Made by a program: the position numbers and the translations under genes. The notes beneath the pieces are model-generated. The model was not told where the DNA came from and did not search any database. It was given only the letters and a program-made list of their open reading frames with translations. A DNA stretch of 64,000 nt from Trema orientale (taxonomy: Eukaryota > Streptophyta > Magnoliopsida > Rosales > Cannabaceae): the NCBI GenBank assembly GCA_002914845.1, contig JXTC01000348.1, forward strand, positions 191,396 through 255,395, given 5' to 3'. Shown piece by piece: positions 11,301-25,300 of this stretch (its first letter is position 1; every line of letters begins with the position of its first letter).

Positions 11301-12587
11301 AAAAAGTATAAAAGTGGCATCTGTTAAGTTTCTCATCCTTAGATTCATAATTTGTCTTAGACATATTTATTACTAAAAAAAGATAAAGAAACAAACCGTT
11401 ATATTAATTAACAATGGCAACTGACAATAAAAGAAAGAACATGATTCCAATTTTTTTTCTTCAAAAAAAGGAAAAGTACTGAGAACAATAGAATCTGGAT
11501 TAGTAAGGATTGATATGAAATACTTTCACGTGTCAAGTTGGAGATTCTAAGAGGCAAAGAGAGAAAAGGACCAATATTGAGGATTTAGGTTGGAGTTCAA
11601 TGGAAATCACTGGTGCCTTGGAATAAATAAAAGTAGATATTGGCTTGTTAAACGATTTTTCATTTTACATCTTGGAGAGAGAGAGTTTTTCCCCGAATTA
11701 AGAGAAAGAATTAGTGGAACAAAAGAAAATTACACATGTTTTTAACATGGTTTTTATTTTACATTTGGGAGAGAGAGCCCCAAATGGGGGATTGATTTTG
11801 GAGTTAAAATGAAAATGAATTATTGGAAATAAAGAAAACTACACATATTATTGGGTGAATTTTATACTTTCAAACAACGGTGGGACAGCATCAAAATTTC
11901 CTTTGAAAAAAAATTAGCTAGGATGTAATTGCTTATAATAATTTGTGGATATCCTCATTTAGACTATTATAAAAACACAATAGAAAATAAAACGTATCTA
12001 TAACTATATGCACATAAATTTTGGATTTTTTTTTCTTTGTCGAATCAACGATTTGTCTCAGCCTCCTCTCATATATAATCGTGTTTAGTATGTCTCAATT
12101 TGTATAGGTTTGCCCTCCATGCAAATAAAACCAATATTTACGTACTTTGTTTTTGCTTAAATATTTACGTACTTCATAATTCATAGCGAATAGGAACCAA
12201 AAAAGTTGATGGTGGAAAGATATAGACCGATGTTTGTCATTTTATTCCTAGATCAGACAATATGATAAAAACCACACGCTAGCTAGCACATTCTGTAAAT
12301 CGCATTTTTGGATGCTTGTTTTTGGGTGGATTCTTTAGTACCATTATTTCTTTATTTCTTGATCACGTGTGTAATTGCTGGTTTGCTTTATCCATGAGGT
12401 TCCCATTTTTACTTCTAAAAAAAAAAAAAAAAGGGTAATCCTAAGAAGAATAACTAAAAATGGAAGGGAATTTTTAATCATATTTGCTAGTTGTAGCAAT
12501 ATTTGTCTCACTCTTTTCAACATACTGAATAATTATATTTTTAGTGCTAATATGTAAGTGTAATCCCCGATCGAGCTCCATACACTT

Positions 12588-12595
12588 CTATATAA
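12588..12595 (+). promoter_or_regulatory. Likely TATA box of the UMAMIT-like gene
   Basis: TATATAA-type sequence lies 112-119 bp upstream of the ATG at 12,707, with pyrimidine-rich and TA-repeat sequence between. The position suits a plant TATA box with a 5' leader of about 80-90 nt. A (TA)n run at about 12,654-12,671 is a competing, less likely candidate. Confidence 0.45.
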
Positions 12596-12706
12596 GTACT
12601 ATACGCCACCTGAGTCGTCATTATATATCTTCATTGTAGTACATACAGACGCTGATATATATATATATATAACATAGACTATTTAATTCAAAGATAAGAA
12701 TAACAA

Positions 12707-15612
12707 ATGCTGAAAGAAGCTTATTTCCCAGTTATGCTAATGATATTCCAGCAATTTGGCAATGCTGGAATGAACATAGTTTCTAAGTTTGCCATTAACG
12801 AAGGCATAAGCCAACATGTGTTGGTGGTTTATCGTCACGCCCTGGCATTCGCGGCCATCGCCCCTTTTGCCGTCATGTTGGAGAGGTTTGTTTTTCCATC
12901 TATCTATCTATGCTCAATGTTTTTGATCTCTTTCATGTAACTATATATATTTTGCCATCTATATTTCCCGCTAATGTTTTCTCTTAATTTTATCAAAAGA
13001 AAAAGTGGACAGTTTTTTTATTTTTATGTTGAGATAGTACTGATTGTATAGTGTTAATGTATATAACAGGAAACAAAGGCCTATGATGACGCCCTCTATA
13101 TTTGCGAAGATTGCACTACTGGGCTTGTTGGAGTAGGTCTTCTTAATCTTCTACTCTTCATATTCCAAATACAAGCTAAAAATATATCTATCTATCTATA
13201 TATATTTGCTTGAAATTAGAAACAAAACCACCCTGGCACCCTCCATTGCAGCACTAGCATCGCTCCTTGCAAAGAAAGCTTTTTTTTTTTTTTTTGCCGG
13301 ATGTTGTGTATTTATTATTTTTATGTTTGGTAACAATAGCTCTAGTTGTGTGTATATATATGTATATGTGTATATATGTATATACGAAATCTCTATATGA
13401 TCAGTGTCTTTTAAATCTTTTCCTTTCCGGTTATTTCATTCAGGGTACCTATAATATTTTTCCAACAAAAATCAAATTTAGGGTTCTGTCATTAATTACC
13501 CAAAAAGAAAAAATGTTGGATGTGCTAACATATCAAAATATAGGGTTTCCCCCACCCTAACTCTTACTCTATTGTTATTATTGCTGCCTTAACAGTACAA
13601 ATTAATTTTTAAATCTTTTTTTCTCCCAGTTCTTTCGTTCATGGTATTATTTTTTGAGAGTGATGTCACTAAAAGGGAAATAAAGAGAAAGAGAAAGGCG
13701 ACGATTAGATGGGCTAGCAAAGTCAAAATAGAGGGTTTTTTTTTTTACTTGCTTTTTTGTTATTGTTGGCTTGTTGCTGACTTAACACTAAACATTTATT
13801 TGTTATTACTATCAATCGTATATGGAACAGAGTAGTGCACAACACAAATTTCAAGCGTTGGTTGGTGCATTATTCCTGAGGTCCTGTAAATTGTTTAGGC
13901 AACAGTTTCAGAATATTTTAGTAGGCTTTTCATGATATGCTTTGTCCCCCACATGGGTCCATATTTTTTTTTTCATAAATAACACCTAAATTTTTTTCCA
14001 AAATTAGTCTTTTTCACGTTTAAATTTAGTCTTTGTCTTATTAAACACGTAAAATTTTATCTCTGTCCTTAAATTTTGAGTTAGGTCTTCTTATAATTGA
14101 AACATATTTAATTTTTGCCCATTTTGAATTAAATTCCTGACTCCACGTCCTGCCCTTAGGTGTGTTCCAATTTTGTTGCGGAGGTAGTCAGTTTCTTTGC
14201 CTGCTTTTGGTTTCTTTTGGTGCCTCCTATTTTCCACCTGGCTTTTGTTTTGTTTTATTTTTTGTTTTTCTTTTTTCTTTCCCTTCTTTTTTCCCCTTGT
14301 TGGTTGGCCTTGGAAGTTATTTTTATGTTATATGCATCTCTATAGTTTTTTTTTTTTTTTTTAAAGGATATGCATCTCTACAGTTAATGTCTAGCTATTT
14401 CTTCAAATCAGGCCTGTGATGGACCAGAACTTATACTACACAGGTATGAAGTTCAGCACAGCAACTTTCGCAACCGCGATGGTCAACCTTGTTCCTGTTT
14501 TTGTGTTTTTGATGGCTTGGATTTTCAGGTATCGAGTTTTGTCATATAGGATGCAAGTTTGTATTGAAGCAAAATTTGTGTTGATTTAACTGTTGTATTA
14601 TTCAACTGTAGGTTTGAGAAGGTCACTATTCGTAAATTTGGTAGTCAATTAAAGATATTGGGAACAATTTTGACTCTTGGAGGAGCAATGTTTATGACCA
14701 TGGTGAATGGACCCATGTTGAATTTGGCATGGGCAAACCATAACCATCATCATGAGTCCAACGCTGGAATTAATCAGATATTAGCCAAAGGTGTAGTAAT
14801 GATTATAGCAGCATGCTTATGTTGGGCTTCTTTCATTATACTACAAGTATGAACCTTTTCCTTCATATTAAAAATATGTACTACTACTTACTATCTTTCA
14901 TATTTTCTATTTAAGCTACTGACAATTATATTGTTTTGTCAGACCATATTTTCTTAATTACTGACAAATAAGTTTTGGTTATATAGGCAATCACACTGAA
15001 GTCATACCCTGCTCAGCTCTCACTTACAGCTCTCATATGTTTGATGGGTGCAATCCAAGGAACAGTTGTGGCTTTAGGGATCGAATGGAGCAACCCTTCA
15101 GCCTGGTCCATAAACTCGAAAGCCATGATTTTAACTGCTGTTTATGGTGTAAGAATTATTTTACCTTAGCTGTTTTTTTTTAACCTTTTGGCTGTTATAT
15201 TCTTTCTAACATTACTGATGGTGTTATGGCAGGGCATATTTCGTTCCGGACTTGGTTACTACATCCAAGTTCTAGTTATAAAGATAAAGGGACCTGTGTT
15301 CGTGACAGCTTTCAATCCTTTATGCTTAGTTATCGTTGCAATACTTAGCTCCTTCATTTTGTCGGAGCTAATGTATGTTGGAAGGTGCATTCCTATCCTA
15401 TCTGTTGGACTAGCTAGTATGAGTTTGCATCATGTAATTATACTTCAAGGATTAACTAAATGATGTGTTTTTTTTTTCTTTTTTTTTTTTGTAGAGTCAT
15501 TGGAGCTTTTGTCATTGTGATAGGCCTATACTTGGTTCTCTGGGGTAAGAGCAAAGACCCTCCATCCGAACAGACAGAACAAGTTTTAGCTCCCTTTGAG
15601 TCAGTCATGTAG
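12707..15612 (+). CDS. UMAMIT/WAT1-related (nodulin MtN21, EamA-type) membrane transporter; C-terminus truncated by LTR insertion
   Basis: This is a drug/metabolite-transporter superfamily membrane protein. UMAMIT/WAT1 members export amino acids or auxin across the plasma membrane or tonoplast; the substrate here is unknown. Exons by eye: 12707-12885, 13070-13132, 14412-14528, 14612-14846, 14987-15148, 15233-15384 and 15495-15612. All have GT..AG introns and the phases agree, giving 341 residues. Ten hydrophobic segments in two EamA repeats are expected. Family signatures are visible: NAGMNIVSKFAINEG (18-32), the EPVMDQNLYYTGMK block opening exon 3, GPVFVTAFNPL in exon 6 and LYLVLWGKSKD near 314-324. 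The start fits the family N-terminus. The stop TAG (15610-15612) lies inside a solo LTR that begins at 15608. Without the LTR the frame continues at 17,911 to a stop at 18,000, giving about 370 residues, which is usual for the family. From memory the nearest Arabidopsis relative is At2g39510 (UMAMIT14). Confidence 0.88.
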
Positions 15613-17905
15613 GTTGCCATCATATGGCGCAGCGGAAGGTGGTGGGTGTAACATTCAAAATTTTACACCCATATCAGAGTTTAGGAATCGATATGCTTTT
15701 GTTATTTTAATACATAGCATAAAAGAAAACTATTAACAAAGAAATGTGATGATATACCTTTCTTGTAGTTTTCTTCTTTTCTGATGAAGAGGATGATTCT
15801 CTTTCAACGGCTATGAAACCACGATCTTCCTCACCTAGCCTCGACACCTATGAACTGGAGAGTGGGCTCCCAATAGTCACAATCCTATTATTTTTGTCAC
15901 ACACTTTTCTTAAGAAAAAACTTGCTTTTGGTCTCAACTCATGAGATAGCAAGAGTAAAGAGATGAGAGAGGAAGGAAAAATACTCTACACGTTAAGACT
16001 ATATTCCCCTTGCCTGAGTAAAATATTTTGCGTTAAAAACTTCAACTCCCAATCGGCCTCTCTCTCTTTAAACGTGTAGTAACCTTAAAAAAAAATTTCC
16101 TTCTTTTCTTTTTGATTTACACGCATAGGAGAAATTTTTCCTTTGATAAAATTGGCCAAATTAATTTAATTAATTGCCATATCAATTCAAATAGAAAAAA
16201 CAATTTTTTCTTAAAAGGAAATCTCAAAAACACGGCAAGGGGTGGAGAGAATTTTCTCTGTAGAAAAATTTAACGTGTAAAAAAAAATTTCCATTTAGGT
16301 TTTAAACTATTTAAAACCAAGTGAATCACAACATATAACACTTAAATAGGAAATTAAAATCCCATCCTCCTAGGATAGGGTTTACACGCATAGTACATGG
16401 ATTTTAACGTGTAAAAAAAAAATATTTCCTATTAAAATGAAATGCCTCTCTATCTATCTATTTAATTACATAATTAATTCCATATATATGATTATATTTA
16501 TTAATTTGGGAATAATACAAAACAACCTATTTTACAAAAGGTTGACACTTTACACGTTTAGTTTAAAAAAAAAAATTTCCTTAATGGTTTTTCACCATCA
16601 CACTAAACGTGAAACCTTGAGACAATCCAAAAAAAAAAATCAAATTTTCTAATTTGTTTTTATCCCCAAATATTCAAATAATTAAATTATAAAGTAATGG
16701 AATTAATATATTTGGCAAATCATAATTTCCCAAATAAAATTAAATAGACAAAAATAATAACATTTATTATTTATAATAATGTGACACATAAAACAATTAA
16801 ATGTGTGACATTAACTTTAGTGTGACATAATTAATTAGAATTCAATAATTCTAAATTAATTATAAGAATAAGAAAGTGACTATGTAACATGTTCAATACA
16901 GTGTTAATAGAGGTGGTTCGGGGACCTTGGACTTGTAATTTCAAGCTCCAATAAATTTGATAATTAATTAAACTCTTTAACTAAATTATCGAATTTATTA
17001 GTTCCAGTGTTATTCCACTAAAAAACTGGAACTGCACTCTTAAAAGTTACAGTATAAATTTACTCAAAGCAATCATAAAGTTTGTCCATTTGATCATTAC
17101 ATATAGATCAATCCTCCATAAATGATTCGTGAATAGAGTTTGGCTTGTCATCCGTTATCCTTTCTATTTACTTCTTTATCCTTAAGTTCCCATGATTTTC
17201 TAATGAACAACAAATTCATGATCGAATCATAAATTGAGCGCTCTATCGTTCAAGTACCAAATCATTACTCAAGGGAATCATTTCTCTAACTTCCGTTAGG
17301 AAGGAATGGATTCCATATTGTTAATTAATATTCCCAGCTATCTATAGTCTCATGCCTCCAACATATAAGGATTTGGTCTAGTATAAATCGAGACGTTACC
17401 GAATACATCAAGAGACATAAAAATATAAACAGGAGTCTATTAATTACTCAGGATTAAGATCATTCCATATATGATCATTAGTTGATAAATTTAAGTATTC
17501 AGTTCTATAACGGATGTTATCGAATATTCAAATTTATCTGGTCCAGTCCTATATAATCTCAATTATATATAGTACCTCCATTTGATGTCACTACATAAAC
17601 AGTCCGGATAAGACTGTTCCATTCTCAATGGTAATGGACCGTACTAGGATTATTTATATTAAAGATCCCAGCTTTAATAATTAATCACGGACTAATTTTA
17701 GATTATATCCCTTAAACTCAATCCTCTTGTATGTATAACTTTTATACATACTAAGTTTAAGGTCACATTTTATAATCACGGAATTTTCATGATATTTTTT
17801 TTATATTATCATAAATAATATATACAAGCAAAATAAAAAATCAAATATATTTATTTATTAGCAAGTCATTGTTTACATTTTGCTCTTAGGGCAAAAACAC
17901 CAACA
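15608..17905. mobile_element. Solo LTR (2298 bp) inserted in the last exon of the transporter gene
   Basis: The segment starts TGTAGGTTGCC and ends ACACCAACA, i.e. TG..CA termini, and is flanked by a perfect 5-bp direct repeat AGTCA (15603-15607 and 17906-17910). That is the signature of LTR-retrotransposon integration. There is no internal domain, primer-binding site or coding region, so it is a solo LTR left by recombination between the two LTRs. The opposite strand begins TGTTGGTG, common in plant LTRs, so transcription may run on the minus strand; orientation is unresolved. It supplies the present stop codon of the transporter and probably its poly(A) signals. The superfamily (Copia or Gypsy) cannot be decided without an internal region. 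Confidence 0.88.
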
Positions 17906-18002
17906 AGTCAAACTAGAAGAGATGAAAAGGTTTCAGCTCCATTCGAACCGATCCGGTGAAAAAGATCATTCAGTTCCATCCGAACCGATCCAACATGTTT
18001 AG
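17906..18002 (+). pseudogene. Displaced original 3' end of the UMAMIT-like last exon
   Basis: This begins with the second copy of the 5-bp target duplication. If the LTR and one duplication are removed, the transporter frame runs from codon GTC at 15604-15606 into 17,911 and stays open for 30 codons, to a TAG at 18,000-18,002. The displaced codons encode a hydrophilic, charged tail (starts KLEEMKRF, ends EPIQHV). This fits the soluble C-terminal tails that follow LWGKSKD in this family. It is no longer translated as part of the gene unless an intron removes the LTR. An open 30-codon frame could arise by chance, so orthologues should be checked. Confidence 0.75.
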
Positions 18003-19309
18003 CACCAAAATGACTCCTCACCTTAGAGGCGTGCATTTTGACACCCTTGTAACACTTCAAACCTCTAATGCCAATATCAATAGAGGCAAGAGTCGACACT
18101 TCTAGATCTGTTTAGTATAATTTTCATGGTCATCTTGAAATGGATATTTATTTATGATTTTCCTATATTTACAAATGAAAAATCCGTTCATGTTTATCAA
18201 TATTTTTCCTAGATATTATTACTTTGAGCAACTTGAATGATAGATAATTACCATGAATACAAAGACATAGGTACATGATTAGCTGACGACTAAGTACATG
18301 ACCCAAGAATCACTTGGAGGTTGGAAACGAAAGTTGAACTTGCTCTTAAGCTCACATGAATTTAGTAAGTGAATAGCTTTTCAATTACTAAGCAAAGCCC
18401 AAAAGTCAAACCTCATGAGCACCCTGGCAAGAAAGTTCAAATTCATATGCACAAGGACACAGAGGTCCACAGTTAAATCAATCTAGAAGCCAGAGGTTGC
18501 AACCTTAAATTAATTGACAACATATTTTTAGCTTAGTCATCTTATTGGACTAGCCGAGCACTCTACTAGGATCCTTAAATTAATTGACTACATATTTTTA
18601 ATTAGCATATATTTATATTTTAACCCTTAATTCCATTTTTGTTAGTGGTTTCTATTTATCACTAATAGTTAATTGGTGCAAACATAGCCTCTATTTTTTG
18701 AAATTAGGTGTGGAAAGAGTGAAAAAAAAGTGGCAATAGACCCACCACCATGTCTTGAATTGTGTCTTATCCTAATTGAATAATCATGTAATAACCAAAG
18801 ACAAAAAATTTTAAAAAGAAAAAATTACATAGCAGAACGTGACAATTTGAAGTTCAACCGTTAAAACTGATTTAAAAAAAAAAAAAAAAAAAGAAGGAAC
18901 GAAAAATTTGGAAAATTCCTTCGGGAAAAAAACAAAATGGAAAGCAAAATGTCGTTTAAGAATGTAATTGACGTATGACACACGTTATCACTTCCGCGTA
19001 GACTTTGGAGCGTAAATTAACATAATGCAAACTGTTAAAAACAAGAAAAACGACATGTAGTTTATCGTGTCTGGAACTAATCCCAAAACATCGAGGGCAA
19101 TTTGGTCATTCTGGTAAACAACGGCTGGCGCCCCAAAAGTTAATCCGTGTTCCTGGATTCTTGACTTTCAGCATCAAAAAAATTGAGAGAGAGAGAGAAG
19201 CCCGCGTCGCCCAAAATTCAGAGCTCCGACTCCGAAAAAAATCCCTTTCTAGAGAGAGAGAGAGTTTTAGAGAGAGAAACTCTGGGAAAAACAAACAAAA
19301 GGACTGACA
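18003..19309. other. Intergenic; promoter and 5' leader of the ZFC3H1-like gene at the right end
   Basis: No gene recognised. A ~30-bp block ('ccttaaattaattgac') is directly repeated at about 18,503 and 18,573. An A-tract lies at about 18,870-18,892. The last ~130 bp hold GA-repeats (about 19,180-19,197 and 19,250-19,280), typical of plant 5' leaders just upstream of the ATG at 19,310. No clear TATA box was found. Confidence 0.5.
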
Positions 19310-22300
19310 ATGGAGGCCAACCCCCCTGAGCTTCACGATAAGAAGCCCTCCAAGGTCCGAGAAGAAGGCGAGCTATCTTCAGACGACGAGGACGTACCGT
19401 CTCCCCAAACCCTAATTTTCTCTTCTCTTCTCCTCTCTTTTTTAGATTATTGATTTTTCAGATCTTTCTCTTGGGTTTTTATCTGATTTACGGTTTAATT
19501 TCATGCTTTATTTTGTGTGTGAATATGTACATGTGTATGCGTGTTGCTGGAGAAGGCAGGGGAAATGATGTGAATGTTTTGGGTCATTTTGATGGCAAGT
19601 TTGAGATATATAGATTTGAGCGTATGTATGTTTCATTTGTTGCTGCTTCTTAGTTTCAATATACGGTTAGCTAATTAAATAAACCCATTTCCAATTGCTT
19701 AATGTATTTGGGTTTTAGAGCCTGGTGTTTTCGATTGGTGCATTTTTCTTGTAGTTTTTTTTTTTTTTTTGCCTAGTTATTCGTTTATTTTCTCATTCCC
19801 CTTCTTATGTGCGTGTTTGTACTGAGTTCAGTTCTATTTGTTATGGTAGTATGTGAAATTTGAGTCCGTCATGTATTGGTGTTGACATACAATCTGATTG
19901 TGTGGTAGTATGGGTTTGAACTCTTGTGCATTTTATACTTATTCCACACTGGTGAATAGCGTTAGTATACGAATCTCTTTTGGGTCTTCATTTGAGTTCC
20001 TCTTTTATGTGATGATTTATTGAAGATCTTAAACAGATGCCTCCTCTGCCTCAAGAAGATCAAGCTTGCTCTGTCTCTTCGCGTACTAGTACTGATGCAC
20101 CTGCAGGACCAGTACCTGTTCCTCCAGTGAACAATTGCAGCGAAGATTATCAAGAAGGTAATTCGTGCCCTGCATCACAAAGTAATTTTAACTTTTTATT
20201 GAAATTCCATTAGGTGGGGTATGCATGTGGAGTTCCATTCGGTTTTCGCTTGCATTCCCAACTGTTTTTGACTATATGCTGTGACCAATTTGAAATCATT
20301 ACTAGTCTTGTATAACAGATCAAAATGCTGATGATGTTTATGCTCGCAGCTGCTTTCATATACTTTTGAACTCATGTGCTTATAAATTATAGTTTTAGTG
20401 AACTCCAGAGTCGAGAGTCCTTGCGTTGTCTTGCACCTGTGCAAGAGCTGGACCACTTATCTTTTCTTCATTTTAGTACTTGTGGAGACATTTTGGGCTA
20501 CCATATATGTATGAGTGTTTAAGCTTAAACAAACTATAATATTTCTACAAGAATATGCTGAATTTGATTTGCCTTATTTCACAGGGAAGGCTATTTCCGG
20601 AAATAGTCCTGCAAGCACTTTTGATATTCAATCCCGAGCATCTTTAAAATCGAAGGTTCAGAAGAGTTTTGATAAGAGTCGAATAACATCAAATACTAAT
20701 ACCCCCGGCTGGTGTGCCCCGGTGGGAGCTGCTGATAATCTTGTAATACGCTTCTCGGATGATGACAGTGGTAGTGATTCTGAAGGATGCATAAAAGATA
20801 AAGCTACTGAAACTAAAAGTAGTATAGTTGGAGTTGTTAGCAATCAAAAACCTCCTGCTCCTTCAAATTCAAAGTTGAACAAACAGGTTTCCAATGCCAC
20901 TGTAAGCAAAGTTATGCCCAAGAGATTGTCTTTAAGTCGAACATTTGTTTCATCGATGCCAAAAATACCTGGATCCAATTCTAGTGGTGCTAGGACCCTG
21001 TCAGCTGAGCAAGGCCATCAAGTTAGAAAATTTACTTCCCTTTATAAAAATTTATCAAGCCGAGAACGTGGCCGTGATCAAGGTATGGGTCTGGACAATA
21101 GTAAGCTTCAAGACTTGCGGCAGCAGATTGCACGTCGGGAAAGTGAACTGAAGCTTAAGTCTGCGCAACGAAGTAAGGAAGCAGTTTCATTTAGGGATGA
21201 TAATGCTGTGAGTTTGCCTAGTGATGCAGCTAGGAAAATTGGTGTGATTTCTGCCAAAAGTTCCCGAAGAGAACCAAAAGAACCGGACAAGAAACGGGCG
21301 AAAGTCACTGATCAGCTAAATTCAATTGGCCAGCAAGAAGTCTCTGTTGGAAGATTTATATCACCATTAAAAGAACCAGCCATGCAGAATAATAATATAG
21401 CGGATACAACTAAGTTTGATCCTGGACAGAGAGGAAATTCTGTGGGCAGAACAGAATCGGGTATTGTTAAATGGCACGAAAAAAATGGGAAACAAGGGGC
21501 TGGAGTATCAGAAAATATACCTGTTGTACTGAAAGATGGTGAACAGCTTTTATTCTCTGTTAAGGCTTAATGCAGGTCACAATTCTTGATGTCCTGACTA
21601 AGTGAGTTGGTTTTATATGCAGGTTCTACTGCCATCAGAAATTGCATTCAATCTGGTGGAAGTAGTATGCGGATGGAATCATCTGCCATTGTAAACCAGG
21701 ATACATCACCAGCAGCAAATAAGACTTCCAATGTCATCCCAAAGAACTTAGTAAGGGTTAGGGGTCCCCTCTGCCCTGCTGCACTATTTTCACAGTCACT
21801 TTTGTTTGGTCTCATTATAAGCTTCGATATGTTTCTTTATGGAGTGTCGCTAAAATTTTATGTATGGTCTTAGGCCTTTCTGCATGGGTGATTAGAGGCT
21901 GCAGATTGCACTGAATACTTTATATGGAAAAGAATATTTACTATCGTATTCTTTGTACACTGAACTTGCTGTCATAATGTTTTCTGTTCTTCTTGGTGTG
22001 GTTACTTCTCTGAGACATATATCTATCTCTGTGGAGGGGTTTCTTTTTTTTTTTCATAGATAGTTTTTACTAAGGTTATGAGATGACAGATCTCTGTATT
22101 ATTGGAAAATATGGTATGGAATTTTGAGACCTAGTCAATGAATTTTTTTACTTATGTTTTCCAATTTGCAGAACAACGTGGAATTGAATCCAAGTAAAAT
22201 TGGTCCCCATCAACAGCCAAGTTCTTTCTTTAACAAAACAACAGCTGGAAAAAATCTATTGAGAGACAACGTTCCTCACATCTCATCCGGTGACAAGATA

Positions 22301-25300
22301 TTTGAGCCTGCATTCAATGATATGTGTCAGGTTTGTTTCCAGGCCTTAATTGCAAGTTAGGGGCTTCTGATGTCTCTTAGGTAAATTATATTCTTTATTA
22401 TAATAAACTCATTTACCTGTATGTTCTAGGCATCTCCAAACAATGAAAGCTTTTGGAATTGTTTGAGTAATGCAAATTTGTCAGAGCAAAGCAGCATGAA
22501 TGTACAGTCGTTGGTTGAAATGGAGGAATCATTGGACAAGGATCTTGAGGAAGCACAGGAGCACAGACGCAGGTGTGAAATTGAAGAAAGAAATGCTCTT
22601 AAAGCTTATCGTAAAGCTCAAAGGTCTCTGGTTGAGGCTAATGCTAGATGTTCTGATCTGTACCGTAAAAGAGAATTGTACTCTGCCCACTTGCGATCAT
22701 TTATCATGGGCAATTCGGATTTATTGTGCTCCTCGAGACAGAATGACGTGTCTGAAAATATGCTTCTTATATCGTCAAGCGATCAATTACCTGAATATGA
22801 TGGTTTTAATCCACTAGGGGTTGGCTCAAATTTTCAATATCTTAATAGTCATCCAGTTCAAACATCAGATAGGCATGTGAATGGACAAAATATGGGGTCA
22901 GAACCATGCAGTGAACCAGATGCTAGTACATCTGAGCCATTGTGCCATATGGGCAAAGCAGCTGCTGGAGGAGTTCGCACTTCCTCCAATGATCCAAATA
23001 TTTCAGTAGAAGATGATGATACATTTTCATTTGAACATGGAACTGCTCAACCCAACTTTGGGTGTCTTAGAAAAAGGAACAATTTCAATGATGAGGAAAA
23101 GGATGTAAATATGGAACCTAGTAGAAACCAGTCAATTGATAGCTCCCGCGAATCTTTTTTACTTGAAGAAACATTGCGGTCTGAACTATTTTCAAGGCTA
23201 GGAACAAAAAAAATTTCAAAGAATAGTGGTTCATGTAACAATATTCACCTCACTATGGAACGAGGAACCGAAAATGATGTCAGCAGTGAAAAAGCCGAGA
23301 CGAGTTTAGGGGATTTTCCATTCTCTAAGGATGAAGAAGGTGAACAATCTGATCTTGGAGGTCACTTCCTTTTAGTATTCACTACTAATATATGGATTTT
23401 TAACTATTGGCATCGTAATGAATTCAGATACCCATATGTTGATTGAGTGAATTAATCTTAGTAATCTACCTGTCAATATTTTTTTTTTTTTTTTTTTTTT
23501 TTTGGGTTCTTAAATTTTGTGGAAAAACATTGATGTCAAAAAAATGAACTTACATCGTATCGGCAATTCATTTTTTTTTGCTCCACTTTGAAATGCTTAT
23601 TTGAATGGTCATTGATAATCCTATTTTGTGTCTTTTGTTTGCACAATTGAACTAGCTTTGATTTTTTTGGATTCTCTTGTATTATATTAGTATTTTATAT
23701 GTTTTAGGTCACTCTCTTTTTCTTATTTTTAGGCCCTGGTAGATGGGAGAGAAGTAACTCTGAGGCACCTGAGATACAACATGACCGCTGCATAGAAAAT
23801 AATTCTTTGATCTCTCAATCTCTCACTAATTCTGAGGAAAGTAGATTTTATGACAAAGAACGTTCTCCTGTATTAGTTTCAGAGATTTCAACTTCTAACA
23901 TCTTCAAAAGTGCCTTTGGCAATTTGAAAAGTACTTCAGAAGTGACTTTAAGGGAGTGGCTGACTAGAAATAGACAGAATTACTCTAGTGATATTAATGA
24001 CACATATGGTTGTGTCAACTCTGACAAAATCCAATGGAGCAGTACTAAAACTGAGTCAACAGATGAGACTGTTAAAGAATTATTTGGGAGAGAAATTGGC
24101 TCTTATACTTGTGATATTGCAGTTGACCCCTTTAGGCCACTTTGCATGTATGAGCTCCGAGGAAAGTGCAACAATGATGAATGTCCTTGGCAGCATGTTA
24201 GGGATGCAATTATGTCTCGTGATCAAAATGGTGATTCTGATAGTGATGGTATGCAAATCCCTTTAACTTTGGAACCAGTCTGTCTTTTTGTAGTGTTTTC
24301 ACATATATTAGGTTGTATTAATATAACTTTGAAAATACTTGTAATGCTGCAGCAAAAGTTCCCAAGTTCTATGATGTCATGATGTCACCAACATATCTAG
24401 TTGGCTTAGATACTCTGAAAACTGATCATTCATACGAATCTGCCTTAGCGTGGAGAAGTGGCCAGTGCTGGCAGAAATGTTTCAGTATTTCCTTGACATT
24501 ATCAAATTTGCGTCAAAAGGATTTGCCTGCACATGGGCTACTCTCACATTGTAGTGATGGTCGCATAGAGGTCCTTGGAAGTTGGAGTGGACAGTCATCA
24601 TATTTTCTGAGTAAAAGTGGCAGAGTGGTTTGTGTATTAATTCTGTTCCTCTTTCTTTATTATGACCCTAATATTTCATTGTCTGGTAATATTCTTTGTT
24701 CATTGCATTTTCTAGTGCCATGAGTCATCAGTTTCATGATAAGTTTTCAATTTTAAACTTCTTTTTATACTTTTATGCCTTTTGTGAATTATATGTTAAA
24801 ATGAAAATTCTCTGTCCTTGTAATCTTGTATATAAGGTAACAAAATTTTATTCTTTGCTATAATCTAGCAAACTGTGGTCTTTTCGTTATTTGTGATTGA
24901 GCTTGAAACTATTTTTGGATCAATTGTGGTTGTAAAACAGTTTACAGAGGAATTTGATGTAGTGGCAACTACAATTTTATTAATTATTTAGGAGCATTTT
25001 ATATATGTATTAAATAATAAATAAAATTATTGTGTGCCAGTGTTGTGTCTCCTGCACTGGTAAAATATCCTACATTGCAACTGTTTGTGGATGATGACAT
25101 TATTGGCTTAATTTTTTTTTTATATATACGAGCTTTCTGGTAGAATTTCTGGCCGAGTTTTTTCTTCTGTTTCTCCTGCTATGCTAAGCAGCCCAGTTGA
25201 CTCTTGAATTCCCATAATTTTCAAGTTATCTGGTTTATAGAAATGATAAATATCTGTACTAATATGTTGTTGGACCAATATCTTGTTTTTGCTAATTTTC

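Larger units (their letters stand above)
10026..12580. other. Intergenic, AT-rich, with minisatellite and inverted repeat copy
   Basis: No gene recognised. It contains a short minisatellite (about 10,840-10,975), an inverted partner of the 9.4-kb retroposon (about 11,040-11,300), and a diverged direct repeat at about 11,660-11,855 (two blocks with 'ttttacat..ggagagagag' and later 'gaaaa(t/c)tacacat'). The last few hundred bases are the likely promoter region of the transporter gene that begins at 12,707. Confidence 0.5.

Noticed and set aside
15647..17905. An LTR starting at 15,647 (TGTAACATTC...)
   Set aside because: That start gives no target duplication. Moving it to 15,608 gives a perfect 5-bp duplication.
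17905..17965. A reading in another frame (ending APFEPIR) resembling the transporter's own C-terminus APFESVM, suggesting a duplicated last exon
   Set aside because: The TG..CA ends and AGTCA duplication explain the layout better: the DNA after the LTR continues the same exon in a different frame. The resemblance is short and probably chance.
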